Shown piece by piece: positions 33,407 through 41,198 of a DNA stretch of 46,087 bases. A program made the position numbers and the translations under genes. How positions within the stretch are numbered: the stretch's first letter is position 1; each line of letters opens with the position of its first letter. Under the pieces are notes generated by a model. It worked only from the letters and a program-made list of their open reading frames with translations. It had not been told where the DNA came from and made no database searches. This DNA is from an uncultured Bacteroidota bacterium (GTDB lineage: Bacteria > Bacteroidota > Bacteroidia > Flavobacteriales > Flavobacteriaceae): NCBI GenBank assembly GCA_902514625.1, contig CABXRK010000012.1, forward strand, positions 1 through 46,087, in the 5' to 3' direction.

Positions 33407-34188
33407 TATTTGACCATTAAATTATTTTCTTCAATAAAATTAGGAAGAACCGCAATTGATTTAATACAAAAATCTGGATTTATTAAAGAGTTCTTAAAAA
33501 TATTCTCTCTATATTTTCCTGTTTTTACTAAAAATGTTTTAAATCCCATGTTATTCCCCCCTTGGATGTCATTTATTAAATCATCCCCTATCATAGCTAT
33601 TTCATCTGATAAACATGAAAAACTTTGTATTGCCATTTCAAAAAATGTAGAATTAGGTTTCCCTACAACAATTGAATTTGTTTCAGTAGCATGTTCTAAC
33701 CCAGCAATAAAAGCTCCAATATCTATAGTTAATCCATTATTTGTCTGAAAATATCTTCCTTTATGTAGAGCAATTAATTTTGAACCTTCTAATATTTGAT
33801 TCATTAAATCATTCATTAAATCATAACTCCAACAATCACCAATATCTCCAATAATAATAGCTTCAGGATTAAAATTTGTTATATTAAATTGCAGATAATC
33901 ATCCATCCCCTCCCTAGAAAGAATTAATCTACACGATTTTAATCCCATTTTCTTTATTAATAATACCCCTGCATAATTCGCGCTAATAAATTCTTCTTCT
34001 TTAACGTCTAACCCAATCTTTTTCATTTTTATTGCCAATTTCCTTCTTGAAAGAGTCGTATTATTAGTGATAAATTTATATTTTACTTTATTCTTCTTTA
34101 ACCAATAGATTGTTTCATTAGCACCATCTATTAATTTATTTTTTACATAAAAAACTCCATCCAAATCAAATAGAAATGCCTTAATCAT
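33406..34188 (-). CDS. HAD-IIA (NagD-like) sugar/nucleotide phosphatase
   Basis: A 260-residue HAD-superfamily hydrolase, subfamily IIA. Motif I FLFDLDGVFY (nucleophile Asp8, acid Asp10), motif II ITNNTTLSRR, motif III Lys in VVGKPNSTFF and motif IV MIGDDLINDI are all intact. The C2-type cap between motifs II and III identifies the NagD/phosphoglycolate-phosphatase-like branch. It dephosphorylates small phosphates in the cytoplasm, substrate undetermined. It is the first gene of a pair with the CvfB-like gene and is divergent from the serine hydrolase. Confidence 0.85.
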   Translation of the reverse strand: MIKAFLFDLDGVFYVKNKLIDGANETIYWLKKNKVKYKFITNNTTLSRRKLAIKMKKIGLDVKEEEFISANYAGVLLIKKMGLKSCRLILSREGMDDYLQFNITNFNPEAIIIGDIGDCWSYDLMNDLMNQILEGSKLIALHKGRYFQTNNGLTIDIGAFIAGLEHATETNSIVVGKPNSTFFEMAIQSFSCLSDEIAMIGDDLINDIQGGNNMGFKTFLVKTGKYRENIFKNSLINPDFCIKSIAVLPNFIEENNLMVK

Positions 34189-34312
34189 TTTTTTATTTAT
34201 TTAATAAAATAAAATTTATAAATATCCTTAGTTGATGTAAAATTAATCTTTAATTTTAATCTAATTTTTTATCAGAAATAAATTATATCCAAATTCATTC
34301 ATTTTATAGCAT

Positions 34313-35869
34313 ATGAAAAAAAAATACTTGCTCCTTTTACTTTTAATATCTTATGGGCTTTTTTCTCAAGACAATAAAAAAATAAAATCATCATCTGGGT
34401 TTTTTGAACAAAGCTTACCTGAAAATGAAGGAGTTCAATCTGAGAATATTTTAAATTTTATTTCAGAAATAGAATCAACAGTAGATGAATTACATAGTTT
34501 TATTATTTTAAAAAACAATAAAAATATTGCTAGTGGCTGGTGGTCACCTTATGCTCCAGAAATTCCTCACATAATGCATTCCCTAAGCAAAAGTTTTACT
34601 TCTAGCGCTATTGGGATAGCTGTTGATGAAGAATTACTTGAATTAAATGACAGGGTAATTTCTTTTTTCCCAGAATATAATTCCAATGAAATTGATGAAA
34701 ACTTTAAAGAAATGCGAATAAGGGATCTCCTTACTATGACAACCGGTCAAAAAAATGAAATCAATCCATCAGGTAAAAATCAAAATAATTGGATCGAATT
34801 ATTTATTAATGCAAAATTAGATTTTTTGCCAGGCAACCATTTTAAATATAATAGTTACGCAACTTATATGCTTTCTGCTATATTAAATAAAATAACAGGG
34901 GAAAATTTGGTCGATTATCTTTATCCAAGATTATTTTTGCCTCTTGAAATTGAAAAGCCTAAATGGGAAAAATGTCCAAAAGGGATTACAGTTGGAGGTT
35001 GGGGATTAAAAATTAAAACTCAAGATATAGCAAAATTCGGTCAACTTTATCTTCAAAATGGATTATGGAAGGGAAAACAAATTATATCCAAAGATTGGAT
35101 TAAAATGGCATCATCCAAACAAGTAGATAATTCTAACTCTCAATGGGAAATTGATTGGAAACAAGGGTATGGATTTCAATTTTGGAAAAATAGATATAAT
35201 AGCTATAGAGGAGATGGAGCCTTTGGACAATATTGTATAGTATTGCCTGAACATGAAATGGTAGTTGCTATAACTGGAAGTGTTAAAAGTATGCAAGCAG
35301 TCTTAGATATTTTCTGGAAAGAAATTTTTTCTAAAATTCAATTAGATGTAATGGCAGAAATAAATTTTAATGCTCAACAAAGATTAATTAAAAAACTTTT
35401 AACTCTTAAAATATCTCCTCATAATAGTAAAGGATTAAAAATAAAGCCTAAAGTTAATTTAGAAAAAATTTACTATATAAATGATAATGTTTTTGGAATA
35501 AAATCAGTACAATTAAATAAGAAGAATAATATTTATGAATTAAAAATAAATTCAGATTCTGGATCTGAAAAAATACTTATTGGAAAAGATAAATATATAG
35601 TTGGTTCATTATCAAAATTCAATATAATTGATAATTATAATAATGGTTCTTTAGATTACTTCAAAAAAAGTATTACTAGTACCCCTGTCGCTGCAAATGG
35701 ATTTTGGTCAGAAAAAAACATCTATTCATTAAAAATACTTTTCCTTGACAACACCGCATCTTCAAATATTGATTTATCGTTTGACAATAATGAAATTGAA
35801 ATTGAAATTTCACTAAAAGGTGTATTTGGGTTAAAAAGAAAATTTAAATTATCCGGTGGTGCTATTTAA
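34313..35869 (+). CDS. Secreted serine hydrolase, beta-lactamase/class C fold
   Basis: 518 residues with a signal peptide (MKKKYLLLLLLISYGLFS). The catalytic S-x-x-K is HSLSKSF (Ser90, Lys93). The second motif is FKYNSYATYML (Tyr179), where the YNS order replaces the common YSN, a variant found in one branch of these hydrolases. The GDGAFGQYC segment (about 305) stands for the KTG-like strand. The last 170 residues form an extra beta-rich domain. Such enzymes are esterases or D-aminopeptidases in the envelope, and a glycan esterase role is possible. The stop is directly adjacent to the convergent DoxX gene with no spacer. Confidence 0.85.
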   Translation: MKKKYLLLLLLISYGLFSQDNKKIKSSSGFFEQSLPENEGVQSENILNFISEIESTVDELHSFIILKNNKNIASGWWSPYAPEIPHIMHSLSKSFTSSAIGIAVDEELLELNDRVISFFPEYNSNEIDENFKEMRIRDLLTMTTGQKNEINPSGKNQNNWIELFINAKLDFLPGNHFKYNSYATYMLSAILNKITGENLVDYLYPRLFLPLEIEKPKWEKCPKGITVGGWGLKIKTQDIAKFGQLYLQNGLWKGKQIISKDWIKMASSKQVDNSNSQWEIDWKQGYGFQFWKNRYNSYRGDGAFGQYCIVLPEHEMVVAITGSVKSMQAVLDIFWKEIFSKIQLDVMAEINFNAQQRLIKKLLTLKISPHNSKGLKIKPKVNLEKIYYINDNVFGIKSVQLNKKNNIYELKINSDSGSEKILIGKDKYIVGSLSKFNIIDNYNNGSLDYFKKSITSTPVAANGFWSEKNIYSLKILFLDNTASSNIDLSFDNNEIEIEISLKGVFGLKRKFKLSGGAI

Positions 35870-36232
35870 TTAATCTTTTGAATGCCAATAAGCTAATAAA
35901 ATAAAAACCAACTGAAAAGGTAATCTTATAATCGCAGCTTCTCTTGATACATTTATCGCATTTTGAGCTTCTTCACTAATGACCAAATGAATATTTGCCG
36001 GAAAAACGGCTATCAATAAAAAAATTAAACCCAAGGCGGAATACTTTCTATATTTAGTTAAAAGACCTATTCCTAAAATAATTTCAAAAACTCCACTTAT
36101 ATATACCAACTCTAAATGCCATTTTAAATAAGGGGGCATTATTGCTAAAAAATAATCTGGATTTAAAAAATGTCTAACTCCAATCCATACATATCCAAAT
36201 GAGATTAAATATATAGTTATTTTCTTTAACAT
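35870..36232 (-). CDS. DoxX-like small membrane protein
   Basis: 120 residues with four predicted membrane helices (about 5-22, 40-58, 64-82, 100-117). The N-terminus YVWIGVRHFLNPDYFLAIMPPYL is typical of the DoxX-like group near MauE/DoxX proteins, and VSGVFEIILGIGLLTKYRKYS marks the second and third helices. It lies 9 bp downstream of the M81 peptidase, which suggests one transcript. Function not established. Confidence 0.75.
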   Translation of the reverse strand: MLKKITIYLISFGYVWIGVRHFLNPDYFLAIMPPYLKWHLELVYISGVFEIILGIGLLTKYRKYSALGLIFLLIAVFPANIHLVISEEAQNAINVSREAAIIRLPFQLVFILLAYWHSKD

Positions 36233-36241
36233 CTTACAAAG

Positions 36242-37807
36242 TTACAAATCAGAAGATGGAACAAATTTAGCTGAAAGATCAGGAGTTGGCATATTTCTAT
36301 CCAATGGAAACATAGGTCTTTTTATTCTCTTATAATCTAATCTTTTTAAATCTTGGTCAACTCCCCCAGGAGTTAAAGCCATTATCCAATCTCCTCTTAA
36401 ATTATATAATTCAGGAACTAAATATCCTATTTTAACAATTAAAATGTCAATTTTTCTGGGATCAAGACCTAAACTTGTAAAATCTTTTTCATAATGATAA
36501 GGTTTTCTCTTTTTTGTGACTATAACATTAACACTTCCAGTTTGAATAACAACTTCAGTTTCAGCATGTTTATCTCCATGTTTAATAGACTTTACTATTC
36601 CTGATAGTAATATTGGTGGAGAATATCTGTCGTCAACTTGAGCTCCTACATATTCTTTAATTTTTGATCCAACTCCATCTTTTATTGCTTTTTCTACTAA
36701 TTTAGGGCCAGGTATAGAAGCATAAATTAAAGAAGGTCCACTAGACTTTTTAAACTCATCTCTATTAAGTATTTCTCTTAAAGTCCATGTTACATCTCCA
36801 GCTCCTCCTGCTGTAGGATTATCACCCATATCACTAATTACATATGGGTTTTTGTCGCTTTTTATTGCATTATCTAAACTTTCTTTTAAAGAAGCTGTAG
36901 GTGCAACAAAAACAAATTCGTTTCTAACATCCCAAAAAGAATGAGCTAAATTTTCTACAGTTTTTTTAACCATCTCTTTATCATCACCTGTAACCATTAC
37001 TACAGCATGATTTCTAGGTTCATCTGCCCAAGCGTAACCAACCCAAATCGCAGCATCAATAATCCCTTCACTTTTTGTTGCAGGAGCAACCTTAGCATAT
37101 AAACTTTTTGCAGGTTCAATTCTGGTGCTAGTTTTTTCTCCAGGCAATAAAATTGGAACACGAATCCACGCTTTATAAAGGGGTTTACCTTTTCTTTCAT
37201 TTAATCGTTTAGTTAAATTTTTAAAAGCTCTTTTATTTGATTCTGTTGCATCTTCATGAGGGGCCATTCTATAACAAGTTATTAAATCTGAATTTTTTGC
37301 AAGCTTCCATGAAACATTGCCATGTAAATCCATTGTAGTTGAAATTAAAGTCTTTTTACCAACAACCTTTCTAATCCTTTCAATATAATCTCCCTCAGGA
37401 TCATCAATACCTTCAACACTCATGGCTCCATGAATGTCAAATAAAATTCCATCATATGGAGCATCATTTTTTAATAATGAAAGTGATTTTTCTACTAAAG
37501 AATTATATGCTTTTTTCGTAACAATTCCTCCCGGAAGAGCATATCCCACAAGAGTTGGAATCCACTTTGCACTTTTCCTCATTAGTGAATCTTTAGATAA
37601 AAAAGGGTACCACGAAAAAATTTCTTTTCCAGTTTTTACGATAAAATCTTCCTCTTTTGTTATTGCAGGTGAAAAAGTGCTTGATTCAATGCCTAATCCA
37701 ATAATGGCAATTTTTGGCACTTTTAATTCATTTGATTTAGTCTTTATTTGGGTACATGAGCTTATTAAAGCTATTATTAAAATTTTATATAAAAAGAGCT
37801 TTATCAT
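36242..37807 (-). CDS. M81 family metallopeptidase (MlrC-like) lipoprotein
   Basis: 521 residues. Signal with lipobox ALISSC (Cys18). M81/MlrC features: GIESSTFSPAIT (start of the fold), LFDIHGAMSVEG, STTMDLHGNVSWK (metal His), SDMGDNPTAGGAGDVTWTLRE (about 326-346) and VKIGYLVPELYNLRGD near the end. The family includes MlrC, which cleaves linear microcystin peptides, so peptide or amide cleavage in the envelope is a reasonable guess. The start codon sits inside a 17-bp-stem inverted repeat (37799-37837). Followed by DoxX after 9 bp. Confidence 0.85.
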   Translation of the reverse strand: MIKLFLYKILIIALISSCTQIKTKSNELKVPKIAIIGLGIESSTFSPAITKEEDFIVKTGKEIFSWYPFLSKDSLMRKSAKWIPTLVGYALPGGIVTKKAYNSLVEKSLSLLKNDAPYDGILFDIHGAMSVEGIDDPEGDYIERIRKVVGKKTLISTTMDLHGNVSWKLAKNSDLITCYRMAPHEDATESNKRAFKNLTKRLNERKGKPLYKAWIRVPILLPGEKTSTRIEPAKSLYAKVAPATKSEGIIDAAIWVGYAWADEPRNHAVVMVTGDDKEMVKKTVENLAHSFWDVRNEFVFVAPTASLKESLDNAIKSDKNPYVISDMGDNPTAGGAGDVTWTLREILNRDEFKKSSGPSLIYASIPGPKLVEKAIKDGVGSKIKEYVGAQVDDRYSPPILLSGIVKSIKHGDKHAETEVVIQTGSVNVIVTKKRKPYHYEKDFTSLGLDPRKIDILIVKIGYLVPELYNLRGDWIMALTPGGVDQDLKRLDYKRIKRPMFPLDRNMPTPDLSAKFVPSSDL

Positions 37808-37837
37808 TAAAATTTATTTTAAATTTTAATGATAAAG
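37799..37837 (-). promoter_or_regulatory. 17-bp-stem inverted repeat covering the M81 start codon
   Basis: CTTTATCATTAAAATTT at 37799-37815 is matched perfectly by its reverse complement at 37821-37837, with a 5-base loop. The M81 start codon (37805-37807) lies within one arm. In the mRNA the AUG would be paired, so the hairpin could limit initiation or act as an operator at DNA level. Confidence 0.6.
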
Positions 37838-37840
37838 ATA

Positions 37841-37875
37841 AAAAAGAATTTTGGGGTTAAAATAATTCCCCAAAA
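37841..37875 (-). terminator. Rho-independent terminator after the 74-residue membrane protein
   Basis: On the minus strand TTTTGGGG (37868-37875 complement) pairs with CCCCAAAA (37849-37856 complement), with an 11-base loop, and a U-rich run (complement of the A run at 37840-37846) follows. It lies 49 bp after the stop at 37924 and just before the M81 hairpin, separating the two units. Confidence 0.7.
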
Positions 37876-37923
37876 ACTACTTGAAGTCATTCATTTAGAT
37901 ATAAAAATAACGAATTGAATAAT

Positions 37924-38148
37924 TTATAAATCTACAGTAGCAATTAAATAACCAATAGCAAGACCTAAGACAAACATAATAATAACTCTTCCGCTAAAAA
38001 GCCATTTGAAATTCTTCTCCCAACTATCAGGGATATAGTTTTGGTTTTCATCTTCAGTAAGCCCTTGTTTTGTAGCATATATTGCATAAGCATAAACGGC
38101 ACCTAACAAAACTGCTGTAAAAATTAAAGTATATAAAATTTCTTTCAT
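37924..38148 (-). CDS. Small two-helix membrane protein, unknown function
   Basis: 74 residues with hydrophobic helices at about 5-23 and 52-72, the second ending GRVIIMFVLGLAIGYLIA. Between them is an acidic loop with ATKQGLTEDENQNYIPDSWEKNF, which resembles small conserved membrane proteins of Flavobacteriia. No named family recognised. A terminator follows its stop. Confidence 0.65.
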   Translation of the reverse strand: MKEILYTLIFTAVLLGAVYAYAIYATKQGLTEDENQNYIPDSWEKNFKWLFSGRVIIMFVLGLAIGYLIATVDL

Positions 38149-38179
38149 TAGAGTTTAAATTAATTTAAAATTCAAAAAC

Positions 38180-38205
38180 CTAAAACAACAAAAACTTCGT
38201 TTTAG
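38180..38205 (-). terminator. Weak hairpin downstream of the 53-residue gene
   Basis: CTAAAAC (38180-38186) and GTTTTAG (38199-38205) can pair across 12 bases, and the minus strand continues GTTTTTG. It lies 53 bp past the stop of the small basic protein. Possible weak terminator only. Confidence 0.3.
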
Positions 38206-38258
38206 CTTATTAAATTACAAAAAAATAATAAAACTTGAAAATTATTAAATATATTTGA

Positions 38259-38420
38259 TTACGCTCTAGATAAAGGATGCTTTTTAAATCTTCCACTACC
38301 ATCTCTAAATTTATCTCGTTTTTTAGCGTCATTAAATTGCTTCTTTGTATAAAGTCTTCCATTAACAAATATTGTTTTAATACCTTCTGGGAAATCAATA
38401 TCATTTAATTTTCTATACAT
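38259..38420 (-). CDS. Small basic protein, 53 residues, unknown
   Basis: ATG at 38418-38420 opens a 53-codon frame starting MYRKLNDIDFPEGIKTIFV, with NGRLYTKKQF in the middle and GRFKKHPLSRA at the end. It has a natural mix of residues and strong basic character (about 14 Lys/Arg), unlike the 64-codon frame that shares the same DNA, which is rich in Ile/Leu and lacks sense. A small nucleic-acid- or ribosome-associated protein is possible, but no family is recognised. Confidence 0.5.
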   Translation of the reverse strand: MYRKLNDIDFPEGIKTIFVNGRLYTKKQFNDAKKRDKFRDGSGRFKKHPLSRA

Positions 38421-38508
38421 CTTAAAAAAATAAGGGTTGTAAATTTAGTAAAAAAAATTTTTATTTCAAACGACTATAATATACATATTATTATATACGG
38501 TTTTTATT

Positions 38509-39129
38509 TTACCAATTTGTATCTATAATTTCTGTGGATCCAAACAATTGTCCTATAAATTTTGAAAAAATTGGTCTACTTGAAGTTTTATTTCCATTTT
38601 CTTTTTCAAATAACTGAAAAGAAACATACTTTATAATTTTCTTATTATGAAATCTTAATAATAATTTATCACCCTCATTTTTTCCCCCAGCTAAAACCTC
38701 AGAAATATCAGCGTATTTTATCCTTTTTACAATTGCATGTGCTCTAAACTCTTTGTATCCGTTTACCATCAATTCATTGAGTCGATTAAATTTTTCTTCA
38801 TCTGCAAGATGAAAACTTGAAATCTTTGCTGTTGGATTTTCAACCCCATATTGTGTTAATTCTGTATCAAACCCAATCATAAAAGCACTTACAAAAAAAA
38901 TTGTATATGAGCCATCTTCATTCAATTCACTTTGAGTTAAATATACATCCGACATGCCTCCTGATATCTTAGACATCGCCTTGCCTAGTTGACAACATTT
39001 TCCAATTGTTCGAGAAGTTTTTCTTAATGGCACAAGCTCTTCACTTGAATCAAATAATTTAACTTGACCTTGCTCTATTTGAGCTTGAAGAAATATTGGA
39101 ACCAATATTAATAAAATTAATTTTTTCAT
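38509..39129 (-). CDS. Secreted protein of unknown function
   Basis: 206 residues with a signal peptide (MKKLILLILVPIFLQA, cut before QIEQ). The mature part is mixed alpha/beta with no recognised family. Notable stretches are GKCCQLGKAMSKISGGMSDV, with adjacent cysteines that could bind metal or form a disulfide, and LLLRFHNKKIIKYVSFQLFEKENG. It stands alone, ending 380 bp from the M81 region genes, and starts 74 bp before the tRNA on the other strand. Confidence 0.7.
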   Translation of the reverse strand: MKKLILLILVPIFLQAQIEQGQVKLFDSSEELVPLRKTSRTIGKCCQLGKAMSKISGGMSDVYLTQSELNEDGSYTIFFVSAFMIGFDTELTQYGVENPTAKISSFHLADEEKFNRLNELMVNGYKEFRAHAIVKRIKYADISEVLAGGKNEGDKLLLRFHNKKIIKYVSFQLFEKENGNKTSSRPIFSKFIGQLFGSTEIIDTNW

Positions 39130-39203
39130 TTTTTATTCTTTGAATTTCAACTAAGATAAATAAATTACTACTTTTAAAAAATTATGATAATTATTTTTAC
39201 AAT

Positions 39204-39277
39204 GGGGATGTAGCTCAGTTGGCTAGAGCGCTTGACTGGCAGTCAAGAGGTCGTCGGTTCGAATCCGATCTTCTCCA
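39204..39277 (+). tRNA. tRNA-Ala (anticodon GGC)
   Basis: 74 nt cloverleaf read by eye. Acceptor GGGGATG pairs with CTTCTCC, including the G3-U70 wobble that is the alanine identity element. D-stem GCTC/GAGC; anticodon stem CTTGA/TCAAG with loop CTGGCAG, giving anticodon GGC; T-loop TTCGAAT. Pair 6-67 is a T-T mismatch, where related tRNAs normally pair. CCA is not encoded. The 32 bases upstream are also found before the decayed copy at 40957. Confidence 0.92.
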
Positions 39278-39368
39278 CGGAGTCATTTTCAAACTTATAA
39301 TGCTAAGGTATTTAATTTAGGGATAAAAATGACATACAAATACACTATAACTAATATGGAGATAAATG

Positions 39369-40373
39369 TCAACTTCCACACTTTTTACCTTTTAACATAT
39401 CAATGAACAAATCTAACTGACTTTGATCCAAATTTCTACTTGTCCACCAAGTTGCATGTTCATTTATATCACGCTGGTCATCAATAGTTAATCCCCACAT
39501 TGGTGCAATCTTATTTGGGATCATTGAGTAACGTACATCTGTAACAATATTTTTTTCATTATCATAGCCCAAATAATCTTGAGAAAACCAACGAAATCTC
39601 TCGATATCCTTTTTTTGCTGACTCTCTTTGTCAAGACCCGGAAGATGATATTTATAATCAAAAACCCTTATAGTTTCTCCTAAACACCAAGTAGATGATT
39701 GTGCTGTTCGAATTGCATCAACATAAAAAGTTTCTTTATGTTTATAAATGGACTTCCATAAAATCAAATTTCCAAATGATGGCTTAAGAGTCAGACGCTC
39801 AGGGTTATGCCCCCTCATAGTCGCTAGTTCGATTGCAGCTGATAAAGCTCTTTCATATTGAACAAAACCTATAGATAGATAAAAAATAATCCATCCAATT
39901 CCAAAAAAACTATATATCTTTTTTTTAGTTTTTATTGCAATTCCAAGAAATATTAATATTGGAATTGTAAAGATTGGATCAACAATAGATATATTATTCC
40001 AACTAACCCGTTCGTTAGAAAAAGGCCAAAAAAGTTGAGTCCCGTATGAAGTGCATGCATCAAGAAATCCATGAGTTCCATATCCCAATAAACTTGCAAA
40101 ATAGACAGTCTTTAAACTCAATGAGCTTTTAACTAAAGGAAAAATTAGTAAAGCAAAAATTAAAGAACCGAAGGGAATAAAAAAAAGTGAGTGTGTAAAC
40201 TGTCTGTGATATTCAAGAGATAAAATTGGATCAGTTGATGACTGAATTAGAACATCTAAATCAGGTGTCAATCCTGCAAGGAAACCAATTAAACCGATCT
40301 TGAAAATATTATTTTTATTGGCAACAGACTGCGCAAAAGCTGCGCCAACTGTTCCTTGAGATAGTGGATCCAT
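39369..40373 (-). CDS. YdjM-like (DUF457) membrane metal-dependent hydrolase
   Basis: 334 residues. The N-terminal two thirds carry several membrane helices and the family motifs MDPLSQGTVGAAFAQS, AGLTPDLDVLI, YHRQFTHSLFFIPFG and GTHGFLDACTSYGTQLFWPF, whose His/Asp residues are the proposed metal site. The soluble C-terminal part (about 180-334) is aqueous-facing. Family members are inner-membrane proteins of poorly known role; an E. coli relative is LexA-regulated. It lies between an intact tRNA-Ala and its relic. Confidence 0.8.
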   Translation of the reverse strand: MDPLSQGTVGAAFAQSVANKNNIFKIGLIGFLAGLTPDLDVLIQSSTDPILSLEYHRQFTHSLFFIPFGSLIFALLIFPLVKSSLSLKTVYFASLLGYGTHGFLDACTSYGTQLFWPFSNERVSWNNISIVDPIFTIPILIFLGIAIKTKKKIYSFFGIGWIIFYLSIGFVQYERALSAAIELATMRGHNPERLTLKPSFGNLILWKSIYKHKETFYVDAIRTAQSSTWCLGETIRVFDYKYHLPGLDKESQQKKDIERFRWFSQDYLGYDNEKNIVTDVRYSMIPNKIAPMWGLTIDDQRDINEHATWWTSRNLDQSQLDLFIDMLKGKKCGS

Positions 40374-40501
40374 ATAAATTTATTTAAAAATTATTCCCAA
40401 TCAATACAACAATCCTATGGGTTATAAGTTTGAATTAGGGTTAGCACAAAAATGCTTCTTAACCCCTACATAAATGAGGAGTTTGATTTTTTAGTGATGG
40501 T

Positions 40502-40879
40502 TCAACTTTTAGGCTTCAAGTATGTAAATAGAGCCAATCCGCACATCACAATATCAGGAATAAAATCTGGAATGCCAACATTCGTTAATGGAGATGCTGA
40601 TAAGTTATAGAATCCTATAAAAGCAGGAACATATGCAATAAGAAAAGCCAATAATAAATTTTTTGCTGTTTTTAAATCAGTATTTCGAGATAAAAAAAGC
40701 ATCAATCCAACCATAAAAAACATTGGAGCTACTGCAATTTGAAATAAAATTAAAACGTTTTTAGCTTCCTCACCAACATTGAACATCATTTCAACTGCGA
40801 TGTCAGAAAATAAAGGATAAGCTATAGATTGAATTATCATTATAATTCCAATAATAGTAAAGGTCAATTTTGTTTTCAT
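40502..40879 (-). CDS. Small four-helix membrane protein, unknown
   Basis: 125 residues from ATG at 40877-40879. An in-frame start 13 codons upstream would add MYNCVILIVNKFN and overlap AT-rich leader, so the internal Met with its clean basic-plus-hydrophobic N-terminus (MKTKLTFTIIGIIMII) is preferred. Four hydrophobic stretches (about 5-20, 45-62, 70-88, 105-120) are separated by polar loops. No family recognised. Confidence 0.65.
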   Translation of the reverse strand: MKTKLTFTIIGIIMIIQSIAYPLFSDIAVEMMFNVGEEAKNVLILFQIAVAPMFFMVGLMLFLSRNTDLKTAKNLLLAFLIAYVPAFIGFYNLSASPLTNVGIPDFIPDIVMCGLALFTYLKPKS

Positions 40880-40918
40880 GTTAAATTTATTTACAATTAA
40901 TATGACACAATTATACAA

Positions 40919-41198
40919 AATAATTTTAAAGAAATTATGATAATTATTTTTTTAAAGAGGCTCTAAATCAGTTGGCTCTAGCCCCAAACTGACAGTCAAG
41001 AAGCAGGCAAGTCAAATTAACTCTTATCCACTAGTTTTCCTGTGACATTTACAATTAAAAAACAGTTACAGTGTGAAGTTTTTCAATTTCTTAGAACTTA
41101 TTTTGGCGCTAATTTTTGTTACATTTAGGATATGAAAAGTCAATATAGACTTACATTTTTTTGATGCTTATTACGGGTACAAACCATCTTTTTCATCT
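40919..41198. other. Gene-free 280 bp containing the tRNA relic
   Basis: The first 113 bp hold a copy of the tRNA-Ala upstream flank (40924-40956) and a decayed tRNA body (40957-41031). The rest, 41032-41198, shows no coding sequence above a few codons and no obvious terminator. Confidence 0.5.
40957..41031 (+). pseudogene. Decayed tRNA-Ala(GGC) copy
   Basis: Aligns without a gap over 75 positions with 39204-39278, at 50 identities (67%). The stretch ATCAGTTGGCT and the ends (TCCAC) are most like the intact gene. The 5' flank (40924-40956) is nearly identical to 39172-39203. The acceptor and anticodon stems are broken by mismatches, and the loop would read GAC. A functional tRNA is ruled out. 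Confidence 0.75.

Noticed and set aside
38210-38404. 64-codon minus-strand frame
   Set aside because: Its protein is an Ile/Leu-rich string without a signal, and the overlapping 53-codon frame at 38259-38420 looks like the real gene.
40438-40465. Hairpin GGGTTA / TAACCC as a terminator after the small membrane protein
   Set aside because: The stem is bulged and no U-rich run follows on the minus strand.
40957-41031. Functional second tRNA
   Set aside because: Acceptor and anticodon stems carry several mismatches; only the similarity to the intact gene remains.
39172-41031. Direct-repeat ends of an integrative element at tRNA-Ala
   Set aside because: The relic is no better conserved at its 3' end, where att sites usually lie, and the DNA between holds no mobility gene. 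Kept as a tRNA duplication instead.
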